Source: Polytrichum commune
Lineage: Eukaryota; Streptophyta; Polytrichopsida; Polytrichales; Polytrichaceae
Reading direction: 5' to 3'
Assembly: GCA_950295325.1 (NCBI GenBank)
Contig: OX485805.1
Location: 7,688,501 to 7,752,500 of the forward strand
DNA length: 64,000 nucleotides
In this document: piece after piece, positions 25,801 to 37,090 of the stretch
Numbering within the stretch: the first letter of the stretch is position 1
Layout of the letters: every line of letters starts with the position of its first letter
Program-made: the position numbers and the translations under genes
Notes under the pieces: model-generated
Database searches by the model: none
What the model saw: the letters and a program-made list of their open reading frames with translations, nothing else
Told to the model about the DNA's origin: nothing

Positions 25801-26462
25801 GTGGTTAAAAAATGAACATTAATTGACATTAAAGTTTCTTGGTGTCCTAATATACCATGAGAATGCAAATTAAGTCTTTGAGTAACAATTAACATTTCCT
25901 AAAACTTAACAAATATATGGATATCTATACATATTGAAATGAAGATAATAGTTAAAAAAATCTAGTTACATTTTGATGTACAATATCATCTTATCCCTTG
26001 AAAGATTTAGTTATTATTTTTCAATTCAATGTTGATTTTTTTTCCCTATGAAAGCATGTCACAAATATATTCAGGATTTGGATTGGCGAACATTGTTGAA
26101 TATGGATTTGGATAATTTAAATATAATACATATATTTTATTTACACTATTTTAGATGATGATAGTATAATCAATTGACTTTATTATTTGTCAGCAAACGT
26201 GCGTCTCAAGAGTTAATAAATAGTGCAAATCATATGTTGATTTATAACATGAACATTTACATTGCTTTTGTAACGGTGGTCTCACATTTGAATACATTTG
26301 TCATTACGAGAAGTTATTTTGTTTCATAGTACAGATTTTCTTCGATTTATTTAAATACATAATACGCTAAAGGTGGATGAGGAGTATAATCATTAAGTGC
26401 AACTTTTTTAGGTGCTTTTGGATTTTGATCTAACATGAGTGGTATAATGGCTTTTGATGCAG
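22840..26462. other. Putative 3.6-kb intron or intergenic DNA
   Basis: AT-rich, with no recognisable exon. It contains the inverted-repeat element at 23978-24164. No P-loop or other NB-ARC motif was found here, which matters for the fused-gene model. Confidence 0.45.
23978..24164. mobile_element. Short MITE, 187 bp
   Basis: Ends TTTATGGTATTTAGTGTCAC and the reverse complement of GTGATACTATATACCATAAA form imperfect inverted repeats of about 38 bp. One arm is also found near 6773-6830. No coding capacity, and no clear target duplication outside the repeat. Confidence 0.6.
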
Positions 26463-26612
26463 GTCATTCCAAGCTTTGATGCTTTACCAAACTTGATGCA
26501 ACGGATATTACTTGATTTTGTTTTTCATAACTTCAAACGTTTCGGTTTTATGGAGATTTGTCGTTGGCTTGCCCTTGTGCATGATGAACGTGAAGAATGC
26601 ATTTTGGCATGT
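26463..26612 (+). CDS. ARC2-like exon of an NLR protein
   Basis: An open 50-codon stretch lies between a CAG acceptor and a GTAAGT donor, phase 0 at both ends. The pattern SFDALPNLMQRILLDFVF followed by a Gly, a Met-Glu and a Cys-Arg-Trp-Leu-Ala segment matches the ARC2 (winged-helix) part of NB-ARC proteins, where a Ser-Tyr/Phe-Asp-x-Leu step precedes an Ile-Phe-Leu-Asp core. NB-ARC is the nucleotide switch of plant immune receptors, but its P-loop half is not seen upstream. This is too short to stand alone. Its phases fit both the trihelix exon before it and the LRR exon after it. Confidence 0.6.
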
Positions 26613-26822
26613 GTAAGTTGACCACCCGTTTCATATGTTGGTGATTTTTTTGTAATTCTCATATAACACCCATTGAGTACCACGTTACAATATTGAACAA
26701 TGTTTGTTCCAATAATATCAACTTCAAATGTATTAAATGGGTCTAGTAAATTGAAATCCCCATCAAATTTCATTGGCATGTGGTACAGATATAACAAAAT
26801 TTTGTTCTTAAAACTATCGCAG

Positions 26823-27752
26823 GTACTTCAACTCTTGCACACAAACCTTATACGCCCTAAATTTGCACATGACGGCGTACATTCGATCAAATTTGGGCGA
26901 ATGAAACATTATCATACATTTGCACACAAGATGCTTACCTATTATCCCCATTTCCGCATCCACCTAAACCTACGGCATTTTTGTTCTAAAGACTTTGGGA
27001 CAAGCATCCAACACGAGGGGTTAAGAATATTGACTTTTCATGAATGTGCTCAACTTATCAACGTGAGTCTCAAGTACGTGCCAAATCTCAAGTGCTTGAC
27101 CTTCAGTGCTTGCCCAAATCTTGCCAAGGTACTTGGGTGGGAGGAGTTAACAAATCTTGCTCGCTTGGACGTGACCTATTGCCCGAAATTGAGCCCTACC
27201 ACCAAAAACTTGAAGGCACTCAAATATTTTAACATGTCCTCCAAGAAATTGGACGACTTTGGGAGCACGATCTTAGAAGGAAATACGGAGTTCGACACGA
27301 GGACCATGACTAATATGGAGCAGTATTTGAATCTCAATAATTTGAGAACCCTAGAAATCTTTAGCGTATGTCATTGTAGTGGGCTTAGGAAAGTGGAGGA
27401 TAGTTTTGGTAGCCTTAGCTCACTCACTGAGTGCTCATTTCATGGGTGCCATAGCCTTCACGCTTTACCGGATTTGAGCAACCTTATAATGCTGAAAACC
27501 TTGGATATACAAGACACGAAAATCCGAACTATTCCGGGGCTCGAGAATTTGAACAACTTGGAAAGGTTGCTTTGTCAAGACTCGCAAGTGAAATCGCTTC
27601 CCGATTTGAGTCATATGCAAAAACTAAAGGAAGTCCAACCCGATGACATTTTCAAGGGGAAAATATCGAGCCAAAAACCTCCAAGTTCTCAAGACATACT
27701 TCCTATTGTTGTTGGTGATGACACTTATACGGATTGGAGTGGAGAAGATTGA
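26823..27752 (+). CDS. Leucine-rich-repeat exon, NLR type, C-terminal
   Basis: 309 codons after the acceptor ATCGCAG, phase 0, ending at TGA. The start continues the ARC2 exon (LQLLHTNLI). About eight irregular LRRs of the plant intracellular type follow (LRILTFHEC, LKCLTFSAC, LARLDVTYC, LRTLEIFSVCHC, LTECSFHGC, LKTLDIQDT, LERLLCQDS). The C x x L spacing is typical of NLR receptors rather than secreted LRRs, and there is no signal peptide or membrane segment. The tail is acidic. Such repeats usually mediate effector or autoinhibitory contacts. The frame extends to an ATG at 26700, but that part overlaps the probable intron. An isolated NLR fragment is the alternative to a complete gene. Confidence 0.75.
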   Translation, partial: VLQLLHTNLIRPKFAHDGVHSIKFGRMKHYHTFAHKMLTYYPHFRIHLNLRHFCSKDFGTSIQHEGLRILTFHECAQLINVSLKYVPNLKCLTFSACPNLAKVLGWEELTNLARLDVTYCPKLSPTTKNLKALKYFNMSSKKLDDFGSTILEGNTEFDTRTMTNMEQYLNLNNLRTLEIFSVCHCSGLRKVEDSFGSLSSLTECSFHGCHSLHALPDLSNLIMLKTLDIQDTKIRTIPGLENLNNLERLLCQDSQVKSLPDLSHMQKLKEVQPDDIFKGKISSQKPPSSQDILPIVVGDDTYTDWSGED

Positions 27753-28797
27753 TGCCTCAACCAATAGTTCGAAAATGATTTAGAACCCATTTTCGCTTTG
27801 CGAGTGGCGGGGGTTTCGTTTCCCACTAAGTTGTCCTAACGATATCCAATATTTGGTCAACTTGAGGATTATTGGAAGAGGCAAATCATGTTAGCTGAAC
27901 GATTCCAAGCATTGAAGGGCTTGGCAAGTCCAATGGGAAGAAACGTACCATCGAATTGCCTAGTTTCGATCGATAGAAATAAAATGTAGTAGCATGTGTG
28001 TGAATAGTCTTCATAATCATGCTAATGTTTGCAATGTAGACACGTGTTAATATATATACAGGCGTCCGCTCTTTTGTTTCAAGATAGTCAATGATAGTTG
28101 GCTAACACTCAAAGGTAGTAGAATTGAGCATGATCTCAATTTGAAAGATTCGTATGCTTTGATATTTACATTTATAATATTTATACAACATATGTAATAT
28201 AATATGTAATGTGTCATGTAATAGGGTGTAGTACATTGTAAGCACCTCATGGCCATTTTAAGCATAATTGTTGCAACTCTACTAACCACAAGATTTGCAT
28301 AAGGTATTTAGGATTGATGTCAAATGAATTTGTTTTAATATTTTCATGCAAACTCTTGTCAAACCTTCATGGGTTTCTCTTATGGTTTGTCGAATGGGGT
28401 GTACATGCACCCAAATCCTATAAGGTTGCTTGACTCCTTGATTCCTCTAGTTTGATTAGAGTTGACGAAGAGTCTTGGTGAGGGTTGTTATGTGCCTCGA
28501 GTGCAAACCTCAACCTAGAACTTGACCCACTTAAGTTGAAGATATTCACCAACAACCATCGCCTTATTGAGTTAGTGGTGAAAAAGACCAATTTTATCAA
28601 TGTTATGTGAAGCTTATTCCAAATCAACAAAATAAAAGTTCATTTGAGAATTTACTTCACGAAATCATGTCGCCTGGGATTTAGCTTTGGGGATGCATAA
28701 AAAGGGCAATGATTGTGCCTAGGTTTTACATAATATATATAAGGTATGGGTTACTTTATTCTAGCATTATAAATATACTAGATGTAATACGTATATA
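27753..28797. other. 3' flank of the LRR exon
   Basis: No gene recognised. AT-rich beyond about 28030. Any polyadenylation site of the upstream gene should lie here, but none is certain. Confidence 0.4.
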
Positions 28798-29721
28798 TGT
28801 CGCACACCTCTCCATGAGGAGTGTCCAAAACACCATGGGCACAAAGGGGACCCCGGAGTGACACCCGGGACTTGTGGCGCCGTTGGTGAGAGGGCCCAAG
28901 TGATCCTAGTGTGGGTGATGGCCCCGGGCGTTGGGAACGCCTCCCACCCATGAAGACTATAATGCACGAGGGTAAGGCCATCAGCTATGCGTAGCTTATG
29001 GCGTGTATATTCTAGAATGCTCAAGAACACCTCAATCGGACGTGTGAGCTAGGAGTTATGGCAATTTGAGTGGTTCCCGAGACTGCCAAGTTTGAACAGG
29101 CATAACTTCCTCAATACTTGCCCGAATGGGGCAAGTGAGGAGTCCATCAGCATTTACGTGAAGCGTAGATGCAGATGAAATGGTCGCTTGTTAGCATCAA
29201 AGATCAAATAAGGAAGTTATGATGATCTGAAGCTGCTAAGGACTTCTAGGCCCAACGGCTAAGGGAAAATGTCACTTGGCCCCAACTCTTGGTAGAGAGA
29301 CAAAAGGGTTCTTGACAGTGGTATAGAGGCCCCGCCTAGAGTGCTAGAGGCTTATATGGGTGAGGTGGTGTGGCCTCACCCACCCGAGGCCAAACGGCAC
29401 GGCCTCCATGGGATTTGGCCCAATGTGAGGACATAATTGCCTAGTATGGTTCGGGTTGTTGTAGTGTTGCTCCGGCAACGCGATGATCAACATAAGATTG
29501 GACTTTCATGAATGAAAATCCACATCTAAGAATTGGTTACCGATTAAGGGGTGAGTCTTGAAAGCAAAGTAGGAGGGTTGGTTCCCCTTTTATGAACAAT
29601 AAGGTCCGGGGTAGGAGGAGCTAACCATTAGAATGGCGGAATGCGAAGGGTTAGCACTCGTAACCTTTGCTAGAAATGGAAATTAGCAAGATTGTTAAGG
29701 AAGCTAGCAAGGGTTGCGACA
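28798..29721 (+). mobile_element. Solo LTR, family 2 (924 bp)
   Basis: It begins TGTCGCAC and ends TTGCGACA, flanked by the 5-bp duplication ATATA at 28793-28797 and 29722-29726. A second copy, in reverse orientation, is nested in the LTR at 58146-60480. There is no internal region and no tRNA-primer site. Orientation follows TG...CA but is symmetric at the ends, so the strand is tentative. Confidence 0.85.
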
Positions 29722-30773
29722 ATATAATTCTACTTGTAGTTCTACCTTTAGGTCTATAGTCAACTATAATGAAGTGGGTAACCTATAAGAGGCCCAAATG
29801 AATATTTCATTCAATACATGAACAACATTTGTTCCTGAAATATAGGGTTTAGGACAAGCTCGGTAGAAAGACTACCCTTTGGAAATCCCTAAAGGTTTCT
29901 TATTGTGGAGCTTGTAGGTGGAGTACAAGTGGAGCTCGTAGGTGGTTCTTATGGTTGCTTCTCTAGCTTTTAGGTATAGGGTTCGATTGGAATATGGATT
30001 CTTTTGCTTGGCTTTCTGAATTTTGAAGAGTTGGTTTGGGCTAGGAATTTTGTGTGATATTGTTGCCAGTGAGTTTGTGGCCTTGTGTCACTTTAAGAGT
30101 AACTTGTTTGAAAAAATGTCCAATCTCTTTAATATAGCTTTGCTAGAATCAACAATATTCCTACAAACCTGAGGCTTGACCTTATCATTTGCACATGAGG
30201 GAAGCTAAGACAAGAGCATTAAGTAGTAATCGGTGAGCAATAACACATGATTAATGAACGGTAACATGCAAGAAATTTAGTCAAATATAGATTATAGGAG
30301 TTATAACCTTAACTTGGTATTATATTATTTATTTTATTTACTTGTACAATAGTAATATCTCAAAAATTTAGAATTGAAGGGGGGCATGTTACTATGGACT
30401 ACTGAAAACCTATTCAATCAATTGTTGATTCTTATTATAATTGTTGCGTGCAACCAAAGTAGATAAGAAATATTGAATGATATATATTGACATTTGAAAC
30501 ATTAAGGTGAATACTACACTAGCATCACTACTCGTGTTTAACAACACCACCATGCTTACATAATCACATGACCTCGTTGTAGGGATATATTGGCTTGTTG
30601 ATGAACTCGTCATTGTCGTAATCCACCTTGTATAAAATTTGAACATATAGTATAGGTGTTTGGAATACACCCATTTCCTCTCTCTTTTCAAAGCCACAAA
30701 CAACAATTTGATGAAGTCCAGGCATGTGCATTGTAGGATGTCATCAATTGTGACACATTACAAGTTAGCCTCC
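29722..30773. other. Unrecognised intergenic DNA
   Basis: Nothing supportable on either strand; AT-rich in its second half. Confidence 0.4.
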
Positions 30774-32278
30774 TGTGAGGCCAAACCACCCACCCTTAAG
30801 CGTCCTAGTCCGGGTGAGGGAATGGATGTCACATTCGTGTTCGCATAACTCCATCTTACCAAATTAATGTGTGAGAATTCAGTACGTTTCTCATCAATTC
30901 GAGTACACCAATTTATTCCATCATAAGATTACAAGTGTTAAAAAACACTCTTCCCTATCATGGCGCTATTAGCGTACTCCAGTACAATTCCACACAACTC
31001 AATCACAAGTCTATCTCCTAATGCCACCTTATATTGTCTAGTGATCAACCAAATTACTAATGACTAAACATCTAACTAACATTTGGTGCTAACTTTATTA
31101 ACTAGCTATAACCTAATCCAATGTCACACTCGTACATTCCTCCTCCCTCTATACTATTGCCATCTCACCCCCTTGGACCATTGCCTAAATACCACACTAG
31201 TCTAAGGTATGTAATCCTACTATAAACCCAGCCTTTTTCCTAGTTCTCCCTAGCCAAGCATCCACCCCCCTTAGCTGCGGCAGTTCCCAGCTAGTAATCC
31301 AACCAGATTCCTTCAACTGCAGCAGTCTAATCCAACCAGCGGCGGCAGTCTAATCCAACAAGCGGCGGTAGTCTAATCCAACAAGTTGCGGCAGTTCCTA
31401 GCTAGTAATCCAACCAGGCTTCCTTCAACTGCAGCAATATAATCCAACCAGCTGCGGCAGTTCCAGCTAGTAATCCAACCAAATTCCTTCAACTGCAGCA
31501 GTATAATCCAACCAGTTGCGGCAGTCTAATCCAACAAGCGGCGGCAGTTCCCAGCTAGTAATCCAACCAGGCTTCCTTCAACTACAACATTATAATCCAA
31601 CCAGTTGCGGCAATCTAATCCAACAAGCTGCGGCAGTTCCCAGCTAATAATCCAACCAGGCTTCCTTCAACTGCAGCAGTATAATCAAACCAACTGCGGC
31701 AGTCTAATCCAACAAGCTGTGACAGTCCCCAGCTAGTAATCCCTTGTCTACTTAATCTCTAACAAACCTCCTAACTAATTAATTTAACCAAACCCACTAA
31801 TTCTACTAAAACACTACCTAATCCCCACATTTTCCTAGATCTAAGAGCTCATGTTCCTAAAGAGGAAGGAGAGAGAGAGAGAGAGAGAGGAGAGGAAGAA
31901 GAGAGGAATGAAGAGGGAAGAGGAGGAGGAAGAGAGGGCACCCAAGACCACAAGCCCCTTAACCTTTTCCTACTTAGTAGGACCTTATCCTATCCACTAA
32001 GTCCTCACCCTTTAAACCAACAAGAGCATGTTCTAATTCAAACATTTAAATCCAAGGACCTTCCTCTTGCTTCATCAACCACTACTCACTTAACCACAAC
32101 ACTCCCTAATATCACTAAGCTTTTACTTAACCACACAAAATAGGCTTAAAGCCTAAAACATAAAACACACCAAGCCTCACTCTTTTTATACTTTTAATTG
32201 TTTCAATCACACTCCAAATGCAATTCTAAGTAGATTCTAAACATAAAAACCAATATGAGCACTCATTTTGGGCTCATA
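30774..32278 (+). mobile_element. Solo LTR, family 1, copy b (1505 bp)
   Basis: It begins TGTGAGGCCAAACC and ends TTTTGGGCTCATA, with the perfect 5-bp duplication CCTCC at 30769-30773 and 32279-32283. It shares its first 70 bases and last 450 bases with the copy at 58146-60480. The middle holds a private tandem array (31290-31740) and a GA microsatellite (about 31868-31890). Confidence 0.9.
31290..31740. repeat. Tandem array inside LTR copy b
   Basis: Irregular head-to-tail units built from TGCGGCAGT, CCCAGCTAGTAATCCAACCA, GGCTTCCTTCAACTGCAGCA and TATAATCCAACCA. At the same relative place, LTR copy c has a different array (AAGGCCCCTGGACTGCACC units), so this part of the LTR turns over rapidly. 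Confidence 0.85.
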
Positions 32279-32283
32279 CCTCC

Positions 32284-33524
32284 TTAGAGACGATGTTGAT
32301 ATTTAGTTCAAATTTGTGATACAGAATGGCATCGATTCCAATAACATAGTATATGTCCATGAGTCCGGCACTCTCCGATTTGTTTTTGTGACGTGTGTAG
32401 TAAGTTTTTGCTATGTCTCAAAACAACAAAACCTAGGGAACAAGGTCTCTAGGAAGACTGAGATAGTGTCTGTAAGGGTTAACGCCACATTGGATTAAGG
32501 TTCTTCATAACATTTGATGGTGATTTTCATTCTTTACTATCTCCAATATTCACTTATCCCATTCTTTTCCTCTCTCTTTCTCTTTAATTCCTTTGTGATG
32601 GTTCGGTAGTGAGTGAGGTCTGTCATATCTTCCAGGTAGGTGCTATCACTCTAAGGCTCGGACCTAATTTAGTCGTGAAGCTCAATAGCTTGGCAAATTG
32701 TCAAGTAACTCATAGGTAGGACAACATGTCCGGGGCAACGTCTTTTGAGTAACCATCTTCGTCTTTATTTGTGAGGAATTATGCTTGCAACCAATTCAAA
32801 TTAATTCCAATTATACTTACTTCCAACCATCGGCAATTCTTCATGGACTGTAATCACCACCGCCATCTTCCGATAGACCTGGCGATACATCTCGAAGAAT
32901 ATCCATTCCGTCAATACATTAGATATGTATAAATTTATCAGGCTATATCCTTTGATTAACAAGTTTTTATCATCCAAAATATGTGCATGCAAATAGTCTT
33001 ATCTCACAAGGTAAAGTCTTCTTCTTCTTTCCTGACTATGTGGTCTAGGCTTACGTCAACCCTTGTCTAATCTTTCCTCACTGGCTAGCGATATGCGGTT
33101 AACTTGCCCAGGCGATATCCTCTCTCAGGAAAACTACCACAGGGTAATGTCTATAGCTCTCATGCTTCCCTGCTCTGGCTATGGCCTGTCAGCCTCTCTC
33201 AACGACTGCCTCGCCCATCTTAGGCCTCTCTGTCTTTTCTCACTTTCTCTTTCTGCCAATCGCCCTATGGCTTAGGCTTCATCCTCTCTGCTTATCGCCA
33301 CAGATCTCTCCTTAGACCAATTGCCCTTTCATCTCCCTCATGGGAGTTACTTCCGTCTTGACCCTTTAGCGGTCATGCCTTTTCACCAACGGCTTCAGAA
33401 TATGACCTTACTGCCATCTGTTCATCTTCACTCCCCTCTCACAGGGTAAGTGATTATCTTGCAGCTTATCGCCTGCTCAGACTTCGTCCACTCACATTAA
33501 ACTTAATCTTCTTCACACATATGA
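32284..33524. other. Unrecognised intergenic DNA
   Basis: Pyrimidine-rich stretches around 33080-33480, with recurrent TATCGCC words. No domain recognised. Confidence 0.4.
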
Positions 33525-33775
33525 CTATATTCGTTAATTTGGGACTTTTTCGGCATTTTGAGACAGTTACAAATATAAGAACATGGATAAAATCACACAT
33601 ATATTGGAGAATGTTGTAAGATGCAAATACTTTGAAGCAGGTGTTCATATCAAGAACCCAATTAAGAACTCATATATCAAGATGGTTTAGGTAGGACGAC
33701 CCAAACATTAGACCATGTTGTTGTGGTCCACATATTAATTTGAGACAAGAGAAAGTCTCAAATTAACGAATATAG
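33525..33775. mobile_element. 251-bp MITE with CTATATTCGTTAATTTG termini
   Basis: CTATATTCGTTAATTTGGGAC at the left is matched by its reverse complement at the right (one mismatch: GTCTCAAATTAACGAATATAG). Both ends are flanked by TGA (33522-33524 and 33776-33778), a possible 3-bp target duplication. Non-coding. Confidence 0.7.
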
Positions 33776-34683
33776 TGATACATTCAGATTTTACTTTATG
33801 GCCACTCGCCAAGAATATGACATTTTTCCACAAAATTGATTACTTGCTCATATGTCCGCTCTCGGACCTTACAACCTATTGTTCTTCCGGCATATAACTA
33901 CGTCTTTACCTCAGAAAGACTCTTGCCTTCTCTGAGTATCTTGTTCAATCACACTTCTCTCTCTCTCTCCTATTGCTAGATTGGCGCAATGTATACTTGG
34001 CCTCACGCCCTCAAAACATACATACTTTACTGCCATTACTCAAGACTCGATTTGCTTACGTCAATACTGTGTGATTGTAGAGACACCAACGATCTCAGTA
34101 CACAACAAGAGCAAGGTGAGAGAGCAAAGAGAGGGACTGGTGAGAGCGAGAAGAGTCGACGCAGCAGCAGCAGCAGGTGAGAGTGGAGCTGGCCGGGAGT
34201 GAAGACGAGCTGGCCAAGAGACGGAGATGAGCTGGCCATAAGAGGAGCTGGCAAACTGGCCGAGGGCGAACGGACTAGTTAGGCCAATTTAGGGTTAGGC
34301 CAGGACCTTTGTACTAGCCCGGTTAGGTAGAGGTTAACTGGTTACTAATAGGACCAAACGAACTAGTTCTGGCCGGGAATAGGGCCCGGTCTACAAGGCC
34401 GAGATGGTAACTAGAAAATGAATGTAAAAAGGGGCCGATTTTGAGAATTGAAAAGGCATGAACATATTTCCGCTTTAGGGCACATGTTTAATTGTAATAG
34501 GATGGATGAAAAATCCAACTAGGAGATAGGAAAAGATATGTAAGTAGGAAGTACATTTCAAGCATGATAGATTTAGAAATCTAATTTTGAAACTCTAAAT
34601 TCAGACTCTAAATTAGATTTAGTTCTAAAAATAGCTGAAGAGGACATTTAAAGGAATCTTACAAAAACGAAGATGTGGAAGGC

Positions 34684-34690
34684 TATATAA
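34684..34690 (+). promoter_or_regulatory. TATA box of LTR unit 1
   Basis: TATATAA in the setting GGCTATATAAGAAGGCCAAG. The equivalent position in unit 2 has TATATAAAG, and the downstream transcript-start region is conserved between the two. Confidence 0.65.
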
Positions 34691-34759
34691 GAAGGCCAAG
34701 TTAGGGGCCATAATACACTTCATTTTCATTCCGAATATTCTACATGAGTGTCCGAGTCT

Positions 34760-34935
34760 CGAGTTAATTTAGCGGCATGATTTTGTGCAAATTAATTTAG
34801 CGGCACGATTTGGTGCAAATTAAGTTAGCGGCACGATATGGTGCAAAATTAACTTAGCGGCACGATTTGGGGCAAATTAACTTAGCGGCACGATTTGGTG
34901 CGAAGTACCTAGAGGCACGATTTTGGAGCAAATTA
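34760..34935. repeat. 30-bp tandem repeat downstream of the LTR 1 TATA box
   Basis: About six units of a TTAGCGGCACGATTTGGTGC motif followed by AAATTA. They lie just after the presumed transcription start, so they would be in the R/leader part of the RNA. Confidence 0.85.
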
Positions 34936-36424
34936 ATCTAAGGCACGCGGGGTGCATCTCTAGTTGATATATTAAGAGAATTAGCAATTGCGGGAGCAAG
35001 CTAATTCGCGGCTGCAAGGTCTCTTACAAGCTTAAAGAGAATTTTTACACAAATCAAATAGAGGCATACACTAAATCATTGACCCAAATCATAACTTGAG
35101 GTGGAGTAGCCAAGGGGCTAGCAACACTCCACATGGGCAAGCTTACATAAGGCCGTCAAAATCGGAATGGACACCTAGGATTGCAATTACCTTGCTCGAG
35201 TAAAGCTTGGTTTCGAGGTGATTGACGGGTGAAGATTCTTTCGGAGGATACCTTGAGCTATCAAGTGCAAAGCGAGCAAGAAGAGATAATCTAAGGGAGG
35301 CTAAGCCTTCTCCTCGCCATCATATCCCCTACTCCTCATTAACCTAAAGGTGATTCGGGTAATCAAAGGGGGATTTCACGTAGGAGTTTAGGCCAAGGCC
35401 ATGATTTGAAATCTAAGAGTGGCCGAATCATGATCTTGCTACCAAATTCCTTGTTCCTCCATAGAGAGTTTTGGGGAAATGAGAGGGATACTTTGGTAAT
35501 TATATGCCGGCCATGACCAAGGATTGGAATGCCCTTGGGAATATGGAGAATTATTAATCAAGCACCTTTGAATGTCTATTGGAGTTATATGCCCTTATGG
35601 AATGAATAGGGATTCCACGACATCAAAGGAGATATCTAACTAGGTAGCTTGAAATTAGTGAGGGAGTCTACTTGCCTTGAAATGAAACTAAGGTAAGGAA
35701 CCTCAAAAGAGTATTTGAGAAACTAGAGTGCTCTCATTAGTGAGAGAGTATGCTTGAAGACATAAATAAAACATTCTTGGAATAGTTCTAAGGGATAAGG
35801 AAGATTTTAAACATCCAAACCATGAAAGATATTGTATGTATGAACAATGTTCTCCCTAAAACACTTAACCTTGACATTAGGATGTCGGGGAACATAAACT
35901 TAAAGACTTGGACACTTTATCCTTAGAGATTTATAAAGGGTTCGTGATTAGAAAAAGGATTATGTTACTAAATCCATATAAGATGCAAAATCTAATAAAG
36001 GTTTAGGATCACCTAACCTTGACATTAGATTTCGGGGAACATAAACTTGAAAACTTAGGTCAATTTGTCCTTGAGGATTCAAAAGAGCATTAATATTATG
36101 TACCACAAAATTAAGATTATATGAGTGCAAACACCTTCACCAGAAATGGAAAACCTAATGAAGGTCTAATTTTGGTGGGAGTAACTTCCATGTAAACCAG
36201 TCAGCAGCAGGTTACACCGTCTAAGTTTGCTGAGGGTTTGAAGGTGACCCCAACAGTGATCAGTCGGCACCACACCGCACCGGCAGCGGTGCCAGGCGAA
36301 ACGCCGAAGAGGAAAGATGCAAGTTTGTAGTTGGAGGCCTGAGAGCCCAGAGGGAGACGTCGAGGAGAAGAAGAGAAGACGGGGAGGTGACCGAGACACG
36401 ACGGGACTTAGGGCCGGCAGTCAC

Positions 36425-36680
36425 AGGCTGCCACGCGGCACCGGGAACGCCGACGGCCTTGGGAACGCGCGAGAACCGGGAACGCACGAGAGAACCGGGA
36501 GCGGGGAGAACGACCCCCGGGAACACAGGGAGCGGCCCGGGAATGGGGGAGCATCACCGGGAGCGCACCGGGAACGCCGACCGGCCTCGGGAACGAACCG
36601 AGAGCGTGGGAGCAGCCTCGGGAACGAACCGAGAGCATGGGAGCGGCTTGGGAACGAGCCGGGAGCGCCTGAGACCCGAA
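36425..36680. repeat. GC-rich direct repeats in U3 of LTR unit 2
   Basis: Recurrent GGGAACG, ACCGGGAGCG and GAACGAACCGAGAGC words, strongly GC-rich against the AT-rich surroundings. In unit 1 the matching zone (34190-34260) has GAGCTGGCC repeats instead. The open frames on both strands here are by-products of the composition. Confidence 0.8.
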
Positions 36681-36900
36681 GAGGCATGCTAATTAGGACA
36701 CGTGTTAGAATTAGGGAAATGAATGGAGGACGGATGAACTTTGAACCGAAGGAGATGTACCTATTTACTACATCTCAAGGATGGTAGATTCCTAGCTCCT
36801 AGATTAAAAGACTTGTAATTCAGGCTATTTATAGATACATGGCTATTTATAGTCGAGACGGTTATTTCAGAAAATTAGGCAAATGGTAGATTTAAAACAC

Positions 36901-36908
36901 TATATAAA
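36901..36908 (+). promoter_or_regulatory. TATA box of LTR unit 2
   Basis: TATATAAA, aligned with the TATA box of unit 1 and followed by the shared ACACTTCATTT block at about 36930-36941. Confidence 0.65.
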
Positions 36909-36969
36909 GGGGGCAAGTTGGGACCCCTATTACACTTCATTTGCCGCGGACCACTAGTCGTGAAGTGTC

Positions 36970-37090
36970 TTAAGAGGCCGAACGAGCAACCCTTTGGAGA
37001 CCAAAGGACTCGTGGACCTCGAACCTTTATTAGCTCAAAGAGGCCGTACGAGCAACCCTTTGGAAACAAAGGACTCGTAAACCTCGAACC
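36970..37090. repeat. Two-unit tandem repeat downstream of the LTR 2 TATA box
   Basis: Two units of about 63 bp share GAGGCCG(A/T)ACGAGCAACC, CTTTGGA and AAAGGACTCGT. It sits where unit 1 has the unrelated 30-bp array. Confidence 0.8.

Noticed and set aside
36317-36787. 156-codon plus-strand frame and overlapping frames
   Set aside because: GC-rich Arg/Gly-rich translation of LTR U3 repeats; not present in the sister LTR unit.
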